Source: Methanobrevibacter sp.
Lineage (GTDB): Archaea; Methanobacteriota; Methanobacteria; Methanobacteriales; Methanobacteriaceae
DNA length: 5,583 nt
Reading direction: 5' to 3'
Assembly (NCBI GenBank): GCA_016291275.1
Contig: JAEEWY010000101.1
Location: forward strand, 1 to 5,583
This document shows, one piece after another, positions 4,660-5,583 of this stretch. The position numbers were made by a program, and so were the translations under genes. The notes under the pieces are model-generated. The model was given only the letters and a program-made list of their open reading frames with translations, made no database searches and was not told the origin of the DNA. Positions within the stretch are counted from its first letter, which is position 1, and each line of letters begins with the position of its first letter.

Positions 4660-5196
4660 ATGAAGAAAGTAACACGTGGCTTATTAATTGGAAGAATGCA
4701 ACCTGTTCATAATGGCCATATCCAAATTATAGAGAAGACATTGAATTATGTTGATGAAGTTGTAATTGGTATTGGAAGCGCTCAATTAAGCCATGAGCTA
4801 AAGGACCCATTTACTGCAGGTGAAAGGATCATGATGATGACACAAGCATTGGATGATGCGGATATCGACCCAAAAAGATATTACATCATACCTATTGAGG
4901 ATATCAATAGAAATGCATTGTGGGTTGCTCAAGTCAAGATGCTGACTCCTCCTTTTTGTAAAGTATATAGCGGAAATGCACTTGTAAAACGATTGTTCAA
5001 GGAAGAAGGATACGAAGTCTATCAGCCAGAGCTATTTGATAGGGAAGTCTTGTCTGGAACTGAAGTGAGAGATAGAATCCTAAATGATGGAGATTGGAGA
5101 TCTCTTGTTCCTAAAGCTACTGCTGATGTTATTGACGAGATAGATGGAGTATGCAGAATCAAGGAATTGAGCAAAAAGGAATTAAGTGAAAAATAA
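4660..5196 (+). CDS. nadM: Nicotinamide-nucleotide adenylyltransferase, archaeal type
   Basis: This 178-residue enzyme forms NAD from NMN and ATP (EC 2.7.7.1), the central step of NAD synthesis. It is a nucleotidyltransferase of the Rossmann-like HxGH class. The ATP-binding motif is GRMQPVHNGH with R12, H17 and H20. The second conserved motif is LSGTEVR at 131-137, ending in R137. The segments GSAQLSHELKDPFTAGER and NALWVAQVKMLTPPF match the Methanothermobacter enzyme as I remember it, and the length is close to that protein's 181 residues. K48 stands where that enzyme has Arg47, a substrate-contacting residue. The C-terminal tail is Lys/Glu-rich. The Shine-Dalgarno is weak (GAGAT four bases from the ATG), but the start fits the family. 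It is a single-gene transcript, divergent from cofH and convergent with the HEPN gene. Confidence 0.95.
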   Translation: MKKVTRGLLIGRMQPVHNGHIQIIEKTLNYVDEVVIGIGSAQLSHELKDPFTAGERIMMMTQALDDADIDPKRYYIIPIEDINRNALWVAQVKMLTPPFCKVYSGNALVKRLFKEEGYEVYQPELFDREVLSGTEVRDRILNDGDWRSLVPKATADVIDEIDGVCRIKELSKKELSEK

Positions 5197-5202
5197 TTCC
5201 TA

Positions 5203-5220
5203 ATCTTTTTTTATTTTTTT
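5203..5220 (+). terminator. T-tract terminator of nadM
   Basis: A run of seven T, one A and a second run of seven T begin eight bases after the nadM stop codon. They fill the 22-bp gap to the convergent HEPN gene and reach its stop codon. Confidence 0.6.
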
Positions 5221-5583
5221 AAAATTTTTCTATATTTTCAAATACTATTTCTGACCTTGATTTGCAATAATTACAAAGATTTAAGTTTACAGAAGCATTC
5301 TTATCATAATCAACTTTATTGCGTTTTTCCCTTAAATCAGTTAATGCCCTGTAAATCTTATCACCAATATATTCATCATGATTGAAAGGAGCATTTCGGA
5401 ATATTTCTCTCGTTTCCTTATGAATTTCAGAAGAGTCTGAATTCATTATATTCTTGCTTTTTTTGCTTCTATAAATCTTATTTAATATTAGATAGTCTCT
5501 AGAAATGCAAAATGAAGAGAAATAGTATCGATTTATGCTGTCCTATATGCTGCATCAGTATTTAGATTTATAAGAATATCCGC
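5219..5583 (-). pseudogene. HEPN-domain protein, frameshifted and cut by the window edge
   Basis: The only ATG-initiated frame (5446-5219, 75 residues) is the C-terminal part of a HEPN domain (PF05168/UPF0332-like). It has HKETREIF, where the family has an H-K-G-x-x-x-L-F-like segment, and LREKRNKVDYDK, matching the family's R-N/Q-x-A-D-Y signature. The same frame stays open upstream to 5542 without a start codon. It encodes SINRYYFSSFCISRDY, which matches the family's conserved first helix (I-N-R-x-Y-Y-x-x-F). A TAG at 5543-5545 then closes it. The overlapping frame reads TDAAYRTA and ends in TAA at 5533-5535. Adding one base near 5536 would join them as AYRTA-INRYY. No Shine-Dalgarno precedes the ATG at 5446. 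I therefore read one gene broken by a -1 frameshift, with its N-terminus beyond the window. HEPN proteins often pair with minimal nucleotidyltransferases. The C-terminus is unusual, with C-x2-C in LCNYCK. Confidence 0.65.

Overview
The window looks like a piece of a methanogenic archaeon, most likely an AT-rich member of the Methanobacteriales such as Methanobrevibacter or a close relative. The evidence is a tandem-ATPase methyl-coenzyme M reductase activation component (A2/AtwA), a coenzyme F420 chromophore synthase subunit (CofH) and an archaeal-type NMN adenylyltransferase that resembles the Methanothermobacter enzyme as I remember it. Spacers are very AT-rich, promoters look like archaeal TATA boxes, and genes end in T-tracts rather than GC-rich hairpins.

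Layout. Positions 75-443 (- strand) hold two tandem small rubredoxins. Next on the same strand are a universal stress protein (544-954) and atwA (1019-2728). Read in the direction of transcription the order is atwA, usp, rubredoxin B, rubredoxin A. A gene-free stretch follows (2729-3221). It contains a run of inverted repeats that I read as a candidate + strand small RNA (about 2953-3060) with its own TATA box and a hairpin/T-tract end. cofH lies at 3222-4343 (- strand). A divergent AT-rich spacer (4344-4659) separates it from nadM (4660-5196, + strand), which converges on a HEPN-domain gene on the - strand (5219-5583). The HEPN gene runs off the right edge and is broken by a frameshift near 5536.

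How the parts relate. AtwA supplies ATP-driven activation of methyl-coenzyme M reductase, which is very oxygen sensitive. The adjacent rubredoxins and stress protein fit a redox or oxidative-defence theme, but a shared function is inference. CofH makes the F420 chromophore and NadM makes NAD, so the right half is cofactor biosynthesis. The HEPN remnant belongs to a family often paired with a minimal nucleotidyltransferase as a toxin-antitoxin type module, and it looks degraded. The least explained items are the candidate small RNA and the broken HEPN gene.
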